A stretch of DNA of 5,173 bases, from NCBI GenBank assembly GCA_902791085.1, contig CADAUN010000106.1, positions 1 to 5,173 of the forward strand, given 5' to 3'. Both the position numbers and the translations under genes were made by a program. Of this stretch, positions 1 to 5,173 are shown in pieces. How positions within the stretch are numbered: the first letter of the stretch is position 1; every line of letters starts with the position of its first letter. This DNA is from an uncultured Erysipelotrichaceae bacterium (GTDB taxonomy: Bacteria > Bacillota_I > Bacilli_A > RFN20 > CAG-826). The notes beneath the pieces were generated by a model. It did no database searches. It saw nothing but the letters and a program-made list of their open reading frames with translations, and had not been told where the DNA came from.

Positions 1-1061
1 TGGACGCCATGAGTTTCCAAGAAATGGATGATTTCATCGCCAATCACGATGTGAAATGCCCTACTTGTGGACAAAAGAACTTCACGACAATTCGTAAGTT
101 CAACATGATGTTTAAAACGCATATCGGTGTCACCGAAGACGATGCCTCAGTCGTTTATCTTCGCCCTGAGACCGCACAAGGGGTGTTCATGAATTTCAAA
201 AACGTTGCCCGTGCCTGCCGTAAAAAGCTGCCATTTGGCATTTGTAATACCGGCAAAAGCTTCCGCAACGAAATCACTCCAGGGAACTTCACTTTCCGTA
301 CGCGCGAATTTGACCAATGCGAGATGGAATTCTTTTGCCAGCCCGGCACTGATTTAGAGTGGTTTGATTATTGGAAGAAAGCTTGTCTCGATTTTGTTGA
401 GAGCCTTGGCCCGAAAGCAGAAAACCTTCGATTCCGCGATCATGAAAAAGCTGAATTGGCCTTCTATTCCAAAGCAACAACAGACGTTGAATACGACTTC
501 CCAAATTTAGGCTGGGGCGAAATTCTTGGCGTGGCGGATCGCACTGATTATGACTTACGTCGTCATCAGGATTATTCTCACCAAGATTTAACCTACAGCG
601 AGACTTATCTCGATCAAAACGGGAAAACCCAGGTAAAATCGTATCTTCCTTACGTCATTGAACCTTCGATGGGATTGGACCGTTTGATGTTGATGGTGAT
701 GGTTGATGCCTATGACAAAGAAGAATTAGAAGGCGACGATAGCCGTGTCGTCATGCATATTAAACCCGCTTTGGCGCCTTACAAAGTTGCTGTTTTGCCA
801 TTGCAAAAGAAACTGGTTGATCCGGCTAACGAACTGCTAGCGAAGTTAAGCAAAGAGTTTATGGCAACCACCGATGTCACGGGGTCTATTGGCAAACGTT
901 ATCGGCGACAAGACGAAATCGGAACGCCTTATTGCGTAACCGTTGATTTCGATACCTTAACCGATCATAGCGTGACTGTGCGTGACCGCGATACCATGAA
1001 ACAAGACCGTGTTTCTATTGATTCTTTAGTCGAATATCTAAAAGCAAAAATCGCCGAATAA
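1..1061 (+). CDS. glyQS: Glycyl-tRNA synthetase, alpha2 (single-chain) type, 5'-truncated by window edge
   Basis: This cytoplasmic enzyme charges tRNA-Gly with glycine using ATP. The reading frame is already open at the left edge (two in-frame codons precede the ATG at 9), and about 350 residues are visible. Full alpha2 enzymes are usually around 450-460 residues, so roughly the first quarter is outside. Counting the ATG at 9 as residue 1, the class II core shows LRPETAQGVF at 51-60, motif 2 as FRNEITP at 85-91 and FRTREFDQCEMEFF at 96-109, GWGE at 168-171, and motif 3 as EPSMGLDR at 218-225. The HGTP-type anticodon-binding domain follows from about 255 to 350, with GSIGKRYRRQDEIGTPYC and TVRDRDTMKQDRV near its end. 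A CPTCG pair at 17-21 is half of the zinc-like insertion known in this family. The alpha2 form is unrelated in layout to the GlyQ/GlyS form of B. subtilis. It ends in TAA 24 bases before dnaG and is probably cotranscribed with it. Confidence 0.96.
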   Translation, partial: DAMSFQEMDDFIANHDVKCPTCGQKNFTTIRKFNMMFKTHIGVTEDDASVVYLRPETAQGVFMNFKNVARACRKKLPFGICNTGKSFRNEITPGNFTFRTREFDQCEMEFFCQPGTDLEWFDYWKKACLDFVESLGPKAENLRFRDHEKAELAFYSKATTDVEYDFPNLGWGEILGVADRTDYDLRRHQDYSHQDLTYSETYLDQNGKTQVKSYLPYVIEPSMGLDRLMLMVMVDAYDKEELEGDDSRVVMHIKPALAPYKVAVLPLQKKLVDPANELLAKLSKEFMATTDVTGSIGKRYRRQDEIGTPYCVTVDFDTLTDHSVTVRDRDTMKQDRVSIDSLVEYLKAKIAE

Positions 1062-1066
1062 TTGGC

Positions 1067-1074
1067 AGAAAGGA
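1067..1074 (+). promoter_or_regulatory. Ribosome binding site choosing the dnaG start
   Basis: AGAAAGGA lies 11 bases before the ATG at 1086. A TTG at 1062, directly abutting the upstream stop codon, would be in frame and add eight residues, but it lies before this site and has no Shine-Dalgarno of its own. The site therefore supports ATG 1086. Confidence 0.7.
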
Positions 1075-1085
1075 TTTTCGTTGGG

Positions 1086-2906
1086 ATGGCTTATTCGAAA
1101 GACCTTATCGATGCGCTTCTAAAAGAAGCCGATATCGTCACGGTCATTTCTTCCTTTATCCCCGTAACGAAGAAAGGGCGAAGTTATGTCGCCCTATGTC
1201 CTTTTCATGATGACAAAAATCCTTCGCTCAACATTTCGCGCGAGAAGCAAATCTTCAAATGCTTCGTTTGCAACACCGGTGGCAATGCCATTACTTTTGT
1301 CCAAAAACATTTAGGCATTTCTTATTCCGAAGCGGTGCGAAAAGTCGCAGAGATTGTCGGTTTTCACGATCCACGATTGGAGAGCGAAGACACAAAGCCT
1401 TATGTTGATCCCGAAAAGCAATCGCTTTATGACACCATTAACGATTTGAATCAGCTATATCAATACAACTTGTTGACCGCGGAAGGAAAAGTGGCGGCTG
1501 ATTATTTGTCTTCGCGTCACATCGATGCTGAGCAAATTCGGAAATATGGCTTAGGTTATGCCTCTCCCGATGGTGAAAAAACCATTCAATATCTCGAACA
1601 AAAGAAACATTCGCTTGATCAAATCAAAAATATCGGCATTGTCAGTTCTCGTAACCTTTCGGACGCCAATGCGGGGCGACTGATTTTCCCTTTGTGCAAT
1701 CCGGAGGGCCAAGTCGTCGGCTTTAGTGCGAGAAAACTCACTGGCTCTCACGATGACAGCCCAAAATACGTCAATTCTCCTGACACGAAAATCTTTACTA
1801 AAAGCCTCAATCTTTATAATTACCATAATGTGAAAAACACCGCACGCCGTGACGGCTATTGCTATGTTTTGGAAGGCTTTATGGACGTGATGGCTTTAGA
1901 TAAGGCAGGTTTAAAAAACGCGGTTGCTTTAATGGGGACATCGCTTAGCGGAGAACAAATCGGCTTATTGCGACGTTTGGGCGCTGAAATTCGGCTATGT
2001 TTGGATGGCGACGCTCCAGGGCAACGCGGCATGATGAAAATCATTTTGCAATTAAGCCAAGCTAATTTGCCATTCCGTTTGGTATGCAATCCAAACGATT
2101 TGCGTGACCCCGACGACATTTTGCAAGAATCAGGCCCGGAAGCTTTACGCGAGGCAATGAATCATTTGGTGGATGCCTTTTCCTTTCAAATGAATTATTA
2201 CCAAAACGTCGAAAAATTGGCTAAAGACGAAGACAAAAAGAAAGTCATGAAGTACTTTTTGCCTTATCTTCGTACCGTTGCCTCCGCCATCGATCGCGAA
2301 GACGCCATCGTCAAATTGTCTAAGGCAACGGGTTATGAGACGGAAACCATCCGTCATTTGGTGCAAACCATTCCATCTAAGGACGATTCTTTTGAAGAAA
2401 GCGACTATCAAGAAGAAGTGATGATGGAACGTCTCCATCCGGAAAATGTCATGATAGGACGTTTGCTCCATGCGGAACGAGAAATGTTGTATTACATGCT
2501 CGAAAGTGTAGATGCAGTGCATTATTACGAGAAAAACGTGAATAATTTCTATTACACGGTTTATAACGAAATTGCCAATTATGTCGTTGCTAATGTGGAA
2601 CGGACGAAAAATGTTGTTTCTTTGCCGTCCCTCATCGATGATATCGCATCAACGGCTGATCCTGACGAAGAAGAACTGATTGGTAAAATCAGCGAAATCT
2701 CTGGCGACAATTATCATCCTCCGATATCGGATGAGGCGCTTCGAACGTGTGCCAACGTCATTATCGAGGAAAAAGCAAAAATTTATGATCAAATGACGAC
2801 CAAAGAAGAAATGAAGAACAAAACTTCCGAAGAAAAAGGCAACATTCTTAAACAATATGCCGAGAGAAGACGACGGCAACTCGAACTTGAGAAGAAGAAA
2901 AACTAA
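1086..2906 (+). CDS. dnaG: DNA primase DnaG
   Basis: DnaG makes the short RNA primers for lagging-strand synthesis and associates with the replicative helicase at the fork. From ATG 1086 it is 606 residues, close to B. subtilis DnaG (about 600). The N-terminal CHC2 zinc finger is complete: Cys38-Pro-Phe-His41 and Cys59-Phe-Val-Cys62. The catalytic core follows, with a TOPRIM domain recognisable by EGFMDV at 263-268 (catalytic Glu263) and DGDAPG at 307-312 (metal-binding Asp307 and Asp309). The region after about 440 is less conserved, acidic at first, and should be the helicase-binding domain. The tail is highly charged (RRRRQLELEKKKN). No catalytic residue is missing. It lies 24 bases after glyQS and 6 bases before trmK, so the three genes look like one operon. 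In most Firmicutes the sigma factor gene rpoD/sigA follows dnaG directly; here it does not. Confidence 0.97.
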   Translation: MAYSKDLIDALLKEADIVTVISSFIPVTKKGRSYVALCPFHDDKNPSLNISREKQIFKCFVCNTGGNAITFVQKHLGISYSEAVRKVAEIVGFHDPRLESEDTKPYVDPEKQSLYDTINDLNQLYQYNLLTAEGKVAADYLSSRHIDAEQIRKYGLGYASPDGEKTIQYLEQKKHSLDQIKNIGIVSSRNLSDANAGRLIFPLCNPEGQVVGFSARKLTGSHDDSPKYVNSPDTKIFTKSLNLYNYHNVKNTARRDGYCYVLEGFMDVMALDKAGLKNAVALMGTSLSGEQIGLLRRLGAEIRLCLDGDAPGQRGMMKIILQLSQANLPFRLVCNPNDLRDPDDILQESGPEALREAMNHLVDAFSFQMNYYQNVEKLAKDEDKKKVMKYFLPYLRTVASAIDREDAIVKLSKATGYETETIRHLVQTIPSKDDSFEESDYQEEVMMERLHPENVMIGRLLHAEREMLYYMLESVDAVHYYEKNVNNFYYTVYNEIANYVVANVERTKNVVSLPSLIDDIASTADPDEEELIGKISEISGDNYHPPISDEALRTCANVIIEEKAKIYDQMTTKEEMKNKTSEEKGNILKQYAERRRRQLELEKKKN

Positions 2907-2912
2907 GATATC

Positions 2913-3599
2913 ATGCACGTTTCTAAGCGACTTTCCGCCATTGCATCATTGGTAGATAAAGGCAGTTACATTGCCGACATTGGAAGCGATCATTGCGTCG
3001 TTCCAATTCTTTTGGCTGAGCAAAAGAAAATCGTTTATGCAGAAGCGGTAGAAAACAAAAAAGGTCCTTATCAAAAGATGTGTCACGAAATACAAAGCCA
3101 CGGCCTAGAAGATGTGATACATCCTGTTTTTGCAGACGGCATCGAAGCTTTAGGGGAAAAAGTAGACACCGTTGTTTTAGCAGGAATGGGTGGAAGACTC
3201 ATCATTTCCATTTTAGAGAAGCATCCTGAGCGTTTAAAAAACGTTTCTAGCCTCATTTTGGATCCCCATGGGGATTTACCAAGCGTTAGGTCTTTTTTGG
3301 CTTCTAAAGGCTTTTTAGAATGTGCTAGCATGTTTTTTTATGACGAGGGCATTGCTTATAACGTCATGAAATGGGAGAAAAGCAGTGCTCCAGTCACTTA
3401 TTGTCAGCAAGAAATAGACTTCGGCCCGATGAATTTGAAGCATCCGTCAGAAGATTGGTTCCTTTATTGGGAAAAACAACTTCGTTATCACGAAGGAATA
3501 GCGAGCAAAAATTTGCCGTTAGAGAAAAGAAAAGAACATTTGGAATCCTGTCAGAAGATTCGGGATGCCATTGCAACAGCAAAGCAAAATATAAACTAA
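2913..3599 (+). CDS. trmK: tRNA (adenine(22)-N(1))-methyltransferase TrmK
   Basis: TrmK transfers a methyl group from S-adenosylmethionine to N1 of adenine 22 in the tRNA D-arm region. The 228-residue protein matches the usual family length (about 225-240). It begins with the typical SKRL segment (4-7), then the SAM-binding motif I ADIGSDH at 21-27 followed by Pro31, a DG pair at 75-76, and the family signature AGMGG at 90-94. The active-site-like strand reads LDPHGD at 116-121, where B. subtilis TrmK has LQPN (recalled), a variation also expected in distant members. The last 60 or so residues are charged and helical, as in the C-terminal helical domain of TrmK. The ATG lies 6 bases after the dnaG stop. 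No good Shine-Dalgarno is near it (the purine run GAGAAGAAG ends about 15 bases upstream), so translation probably depends on coupling to dnaG. trmK follows dnaG-sigA closely in Bacillus, which supports the call. Confidence 0.93.
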   Translation: MHVSKRLSAIASLVDKGSYIADIGSDHCVVPILLAEQKKIVYAEAVENKKGPYQKMCHEIQSHGLEDVIHPVFADGIEALGEKVDTVVLAGMGGRLIISILEKHPERLKNVSSLILDPHGDLPSVRSFLASKGFLECASMFFYDEGIAYNVMKWEKSSAPVTYCQQEIDFGPMNLKHPSEDWFLYWEKQLRYHEGIASKNLPLEKRKEHLESCQKIRDAIATAKQNIN

Positions 3600-3670
3600 T
3601 AATATTTAACTATAAAATAACTAAATTAATACTAAATTATAGAAAATAAACAAGATTTTATCGATGTTTT
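3600..3670. other. AT-rich convergent intergenic gap without a classical terminator
   Basis: These 71 bases between the convergent ends of trmK and ispH contain only 9 G or C, far fewer than the flanking genes. No GC-rich stem followed by a T-run is visible on either strand. The only pairing noticed is AAAAT (3643-3647) with ATTTT (3655-3659), too weak to be an intrinsic terminator, although a T-rich stretch (3665-3672) follows it on the plus strand. Transcripts may overlap here or end by a factor-dependent route. Confidence 0.6.
3609..3641. repeat. Three imperfect 11-base tandem copies
   Basis: Three consecutive 11-mers read ACTATAAAATA (3609-3619), ACTAAATTAAT (3620-3630) and ACTAAATTATA (3631-3641). 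The second and third share their first nine bases exactly and differ in the last two. The first shares ACTA and is otherwise AT-rich. The period is close to one helical turn. With such low complexity this may be chance or replication slippage; no function is claimed. Confidence 0.5.
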
Positions 3671-4546
3671 TTAATGATATAATTTCAATACGTTTTTTAT
3701 GGCGATTACTTCGCTGGCAGCAGAGGAAGCACCAGAAATAACCAAAGCGCGATGATAGGAATCAAGCGGTTTTTGCTTCAATTCACCCGCGCTAAGAACG
3801 CGCCAAACAGTAGCGTTTGTAAAGCGTTGCTTTGCCATCGTAAAAAGTCGCTGTGTATTGTTGCTTGTTGACGATCCTAAAACGACTACCAAATCATAGT
3901 TATTCGTCTCTCGTTCTAGATTCTCTTGCCGCATTTCTGTTGAAACGCAACGCTTAGCGGCAATTTTGGCTTTGGGATAAAGCGAAAGTAAGGCGTTCAA
4001 AGATTCTTTAATGTCTTGTTTGGAAACGGTTGTTTGGCAGACAATTAATGGATCATTAACATGGCAAACAAACGAATTCACGCTGTTTTTATCGGTTATT
4101 AAATGAATTTTATTCGGGGCAATAGCGACGGCGGCGTCTGCTTCGGCATGATGTTTCACCCCAATATAGAAGACTTCGCCACCTCGCTCGATTTCTTTTC
4201 GGATTAATGCTTCGTTGTCTTGGACAAAAACGCAGGTCGCGTCGTATACAATCATTTCTTTTTGTTTGGCAATCTCATCCCATTTAGGAGCGTGTCCATG
4301 CGCCGTAAGGACGATTATCGCATGTTCAGGAAGAGCTAATAATTGTTTTTCTAAAGAGACGGAATCTCCTTCTAACACCTTCAATCCTTTTTGACGCAAA
4401 GATTCGATGATGCGTTCATTATGGACTAAGTCTCCGATCACATAAACGGATTCGTTTGGATGTTCTTCCTTTGCCTGTTTTGCGATTTGTATTGCCTTGG
4501 TTACGCCTAAGCAAAATCCGAAAGGCGCGACTACTTTGACTTCCAT
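3671..4546 (-). CDS. ispH: 4-hydroxy-3-methylbut-2-enyl diphosphate reductase IspH (LytB)
   Basis: IspH is the last enzyme of the MEP pathway. It reduces HMBPP to isopentenyl and dimethylallyl diphosphate through a [4Fe-4S] cluster. The protein is 291 residues, within the family range (E. coli about 316). All three cluster cysteines are present: Cys12 in GFCLGV, Cys105 in DATC, and Cys200 in the C-ST-x2-RQ segment. Substrate-site residues are also visible: His42 (LVHN), His133 and Glu135 (HHAE), Thr172/Thr173 (QTTVS), and the SNNTQRL segment at 228-234. Two signatures deviate from common forms: DATCP is DATCV, and the C-terminal GAS-x-P segment is GASSAA without the proline. In B. subtilis ispH (yqfP) lies in the same neighbourhood between trmK and cshB. 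Here it points against trmK and away from the helicase gene. The CAT complement at 4544-4546 is the first sensible start; only a weak AAGAAC precedes it, so the mRNA may be nearly leaderless. It ends in TAA. Confidence 0.94.
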   Translation of the reverse strand: MEVKVVAPFGFCLGVTKAIQIAKQAKEEHPNESVYVIGDLVHNERIIESLRQKGLKVLEGDSVSLEKQLLALPEHAIIVLTAHGHAPKWDEIAKQKEMIVYDATCVFVQDNEALIRKEIERGGEVFYIGVKHHAEADAAVAIAPNKIHLITDKNSVNSFVCHVNDPLIVCQTTVSKQDIKESLNALLSLYPKAKIAAKRCVSTEMRQENLERETNNYDLVVVLGSSTSNNTQRLFTMAKQRFTNATVWRVLSAGELKQKPLDSYHRALVISGASSAASEVIAIKNVLKLYH

Positions 4547-4562
4547 GTTCTTATTTTATAAC
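4536..4562 (+). promoter_or_regulatory. Possible upstream promoter for the helicase gene (TTGACT-15-TATAAC)
   Basis: On the plus strand, TTGACT (4536-4541) and TATAAC (4557-4562) each match five of six consensus positions with a 15-base spacer, which is slightly short. The -35 would lie inside the ispH start region. The predicted transcript start, about 4569, falls at the left edge of the inverted repeat at 4567-4613. The TATA box overlaps the minus-strand -10 candidate for ispH, so the two promoters would compete. Confidence 0.3.
4553..4560 (-). promoter_or_regulatory. ispH: Possible ispH -10 element (TATAAAAT), near-leaderless
   Basis: Reading the minus strand, TATAAAAT ends only six bases before the ispH ATG. 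Taken as a -10 element, it would put the transcript start at or within about two bases of the ATG, giving a leaderless message. That agrees with the poor Shine-Dalgarno. No good -35 sits at the right distance: a TTGGCA at 4592-4587 is 26 bases away, which is too far. The call is tentative. Confidence 0.3.
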
Positions 4563-4566
4563 GATT

Positions 4567-4613
4567 TTTCGAGACAAAAACGATTTTGCCAACCGATTTC
4601 GTTTTTCTCGAAA
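4567..4613. repeat. Inverted repeat (15-bp stem, 2-base bulge) in the ispH/helicase divergent gap
   Basis: The left arm TTTCGAG AC AAAAACGA (4567-4583) pairs with the right arm TCGTTTTTCTCGAAA (4599-4613). There are fifteen perfect base pairs, interrupted only by an unpaired AC on the left at 4574-4575, with a 15-base loop. The flanks add one G-T and one A-T pair. Neither strand has a T-run after the stem, so it does not look like an intrinsic terminator. Its position between two divergent starts suits an operator or a structured 5' leader. Related CGATTT words at 4562, 4581 and 4594 give it a repetitive texture. Confidence 0.75.
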
Positions 4614-4629
4614 GAAAGGAGTGCTTTCG
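4609..4629 (+). promoter_or_regulatory. Small hairpin displaying an AAAGGAG Shine-Dalgarno in its loop
   Basis: CGAAAG (4609-4614) can pair with CTTTCG (4624-4629), leaving the 9-base loop AAAGGAGTG. The loop holds AAAGGAG at 4615-4621, the strongest ribosome-binding sequence seen in the window. The left arm of this hairpin shares five bases (4609-4613) with the right arm of the larger inverted repeat, so in RNA the two stems exclude one another. The helicase ATG is 45 bases further on, too far for this site to serve it directly. Confidence 0.45.
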
Positions 4630-4657
4630 TTGTGTTTCGTCGATTCTTCCTTATAAT
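4630..4657 (+). promoter_or_regulatory. Possible proximal helicase promoter (TTGTGT-16-TATAAT)
   Basis: A perfect TATAAT at 4652-4657 is preceded, with a 16-base spacer, by TTGTGT (4630-4635), which matches three of six -35 positions. Transcription would then start near 4664, leaving only about three bases before the helicase ATG at 4667. That is effectively a leaderless mRNA. The reading competes with the upstream-promoter and leader-ORF model. Confidence 0.4.
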
Positions 4658-4670
4658 ATTGCTGTTATGA
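4632..4670 (+). CDS. Candidate 12-codon hydrophobic leader ORF overlapping the helicase start
   Basis: A GTG at 4632 lies 10 bases after the strong AAAGGAG (4615-4621). It opens a 12-codon frame reading (M)FRRFFLIILLL and stops with TGA at 4668-4670. That stop overlaps the helicase ATG (4667-4669) as ATGA, the arrangement typical of translational coupling. The helicase start has no Shine-Dalgarno of its own, so a coupled leader would explain how it is translated. The peptide is short, contains two arginines followed by hydrophobic residues, and resembles no family I know. The ORF only exists in mRNA if transcription begins upstream of about 4615. It could be chance. Confidence 0.25.
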   Translation: MFRRFFLIILLL

Positions 4671-5173
4671 GTTTTCGCGGTTTGTCGTTATCTGACACAA
4701 TGGTCAAAGCACTAGATAAGCTAGGCTATCATGACCCTTCCTCCGTACAAAGTACCGTTATTCCTAAGGCACTTCGCGGGGTTTCTTTGCTGGCACAAAG
4801 CGAAACGGGTTCTGGAAAAACGCACGCTTATTTGATTCCCATATTGGAACGCACTGATTATCAGCTGAATCGAGTTCAAGCGGTGATTGTCTCGCCAACA
4901 CGTGAATTGGCACGCCAAACCTTTGATTTTGCGAGACAATTTGAACCTTTTTTCCCCAAATTGCACGTTCGTCTCTATTCTTCCGAAGCAGAGACCAGTC
5001 AAAACGAAGAAGGATCGAAAGTTCCTCCTCAAATTATTATTGGCACGCCCGGTCGTCTCAAAGATCTTTTGATCGATAAACATCTGTTTACGTTGCAAAA
5101 TGTCCGCACCGTCGTTTTAGATGAAGCAGATATGCTTATTGATAAAACTTTCCTTGATGAAATTGATTCGATT
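4667..5173 (+). CDS. cshB: DEAD-box ATP-dependent RNA helicase, CshB-like, 3'-truncated by window edge
   Basis: DEAD-box helicases unwind or remodel RNA duplexes with ATP; CshB-type proteins act in ribosome assembly, RNA decay and cold adaptation. The first 169 residues are visible of a protein usually over 400. The first RecA-like domain shows the Q motif region (Phe3 to Gln28, with LGYHDPSSVQ), motif I as AQSETGSGKT at 43-52, motif Ia as PTRELA at 77-82, motif Ib as TPGR at 127-130, and motif II as DEAD at 152-155. The segment QS-x-TG-x-GKTHAYL matches B. subtilis CshB (recalled) and supports that subtype over CshA or DeaD. The usual GG pair between motifs Ia and Ib is replaced by Ser105-Ser106. 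ATG 4667 is chosen because it lies just before the Q motif. The frame stays open upstream, but only a TTG at 4586 without a Shine-Dalgarno could start there. The adjacent ispH agrees with Bacillus gene order. Confidence 0.93.
   Translation, partial: MSFRGLSLSDTMVKALDKLGYHDPSSVQSTVIPKALRGVSLLAQSETGSGKTHAYLIPILERTDYQLNRVQAVIVSPTRELARQTFDFARQFEPFFPKLHVRLYSSEAETSQNEEGSKVPPQIIIGTPGRLKDLLIDKHLFTLQNVRTVVLDEADMLIDKTFLDEIDSI

Noticed and set aside
1062..1085. In-frame TTG start giving DnaG eight extra residues
   Set aside because: It abuts the upstream stop with no Shine-Dalgarno, whereas AGAAAGGA precedes ATG 1086 and the protein from there has the normal primase N-terminus.
2649..2918. Minus-strand 89-codon ORF opposite the dnaG 3' end
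   Set aside because: Its Phe/Leu-rich composition is the complement of the Lys/Glu-rich DnaG tail; it is a shadow frame.
3371..3649. Forward 92-codon ORF overlapping the trmK end
   Set aside because: It lies almost wholly inside trmK in another frame, has no recognisable domain, and runs into the AT-rich gap.
4567..4613. Reading the inverted repeat as an intrinsic terminator
   Set aside because: Neither strand shows a T-run after the stem, and both flanking genes start here rather than end.
4630..4656. Alternative leader ORF from TTG 4630 (MCFVDSSL)
   Set aside because: The spacing to AAAGGAG is good, but the start codon is rare and the stop has no relation to the helicase start. The GTG 4632 frame with the ATGA overlap is the better candidate.
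4586..4666. N-terminal extension of the helicase from TTG 4586
   Set aside because: The frame is open, but there is no Shine-Dalgarno before the TTG, the extension would run through the inverted repeat, and ATG 4667 already sits just before the Q motif as in homologues.
4721..5098. Minus-strand 125-codon ORF opposite the helicase
   Set aside because: It is antisense to a clear DEAD-box coding frame, and its translation has no recognisable motif.
1..5173. Mycoplasma-type genetic code (TGA as tryptophan)
   Set aside because: All visible tryptophans in the main genes are TGG and no gene needs TGA read-through to be complete.

Overview
The window is a chromosomal housekeeping segment from a low-to-moderate-GC Firmicutes relative, probably in the Bacilli/Erysipelotrichia/Acholeplasma-like range. 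The reasoning is gene content and order: glycyl-tRNA synthetase, DNA primase, the tRNA adenine-22 methyltransferase TrmK, IspH and a CshB-type DEAD-box helicase follow the same order as a well-known Bacillus subtilis neighbourhood (glyQ-glyS ... dnaG-sigA ... trmK-yqfO-ispH ... cshB, recalled from memory). Several linking genes of that neighbourhood are absent here. The synthetase is the single-chain alpha2 type, not the two-gene GlyQ/GlyS type. Tryptophan is encoded by TGG and every complete main gene ends in TAA, so nothing suggests the Mycoplasma TGA=Trp code. No mobile element, phage gene, CRISPR array, tRNA or rRNA was seen.

Layout. Positions 1-3599 are a tight forward run: the 3' part of glyQS, dnaG (24 bases after it) and trmK (6 bases after dnaG), very likely one transcript. 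Positions 3600-3670 are a very AT-rich convergent gap (9 G/C in 71 bases) holding three imperfect 11-base tandem copies. ispH lies on the minus strand at 3671-4546. A 120-base divergent gap (4547-4666) separates it from the helicase gene, which starts at 4667 and runs off the right edge.

How the genes work together: translation (GlyRS, TrmK), replication priming (DnaG), isoprenoid precursor synthesis by the MEP pathway (IspH) and RNA remodelling (CshB) are only loosely linked. The cluster is conserved growth machinery, not a dedicated pathway.

The part least explained by the genes is the ispH/cshB divergent gap. It contains a 15-bp stem inverted repeat, a smaller hairpin that overlaps it, a strong Shine-Dalgarno sequence with no main gene at the expected distance, and a possible 12-codon hydrophobic leader ORF. 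The stop codon of that ORF overlaps the helicase start as ATGA. Competing promoter readings are possible there. No convincing new multi-gene system is visible. The best candidates for novelty are this leader region and the absence of an rpoD gene between dnaG and trmK.
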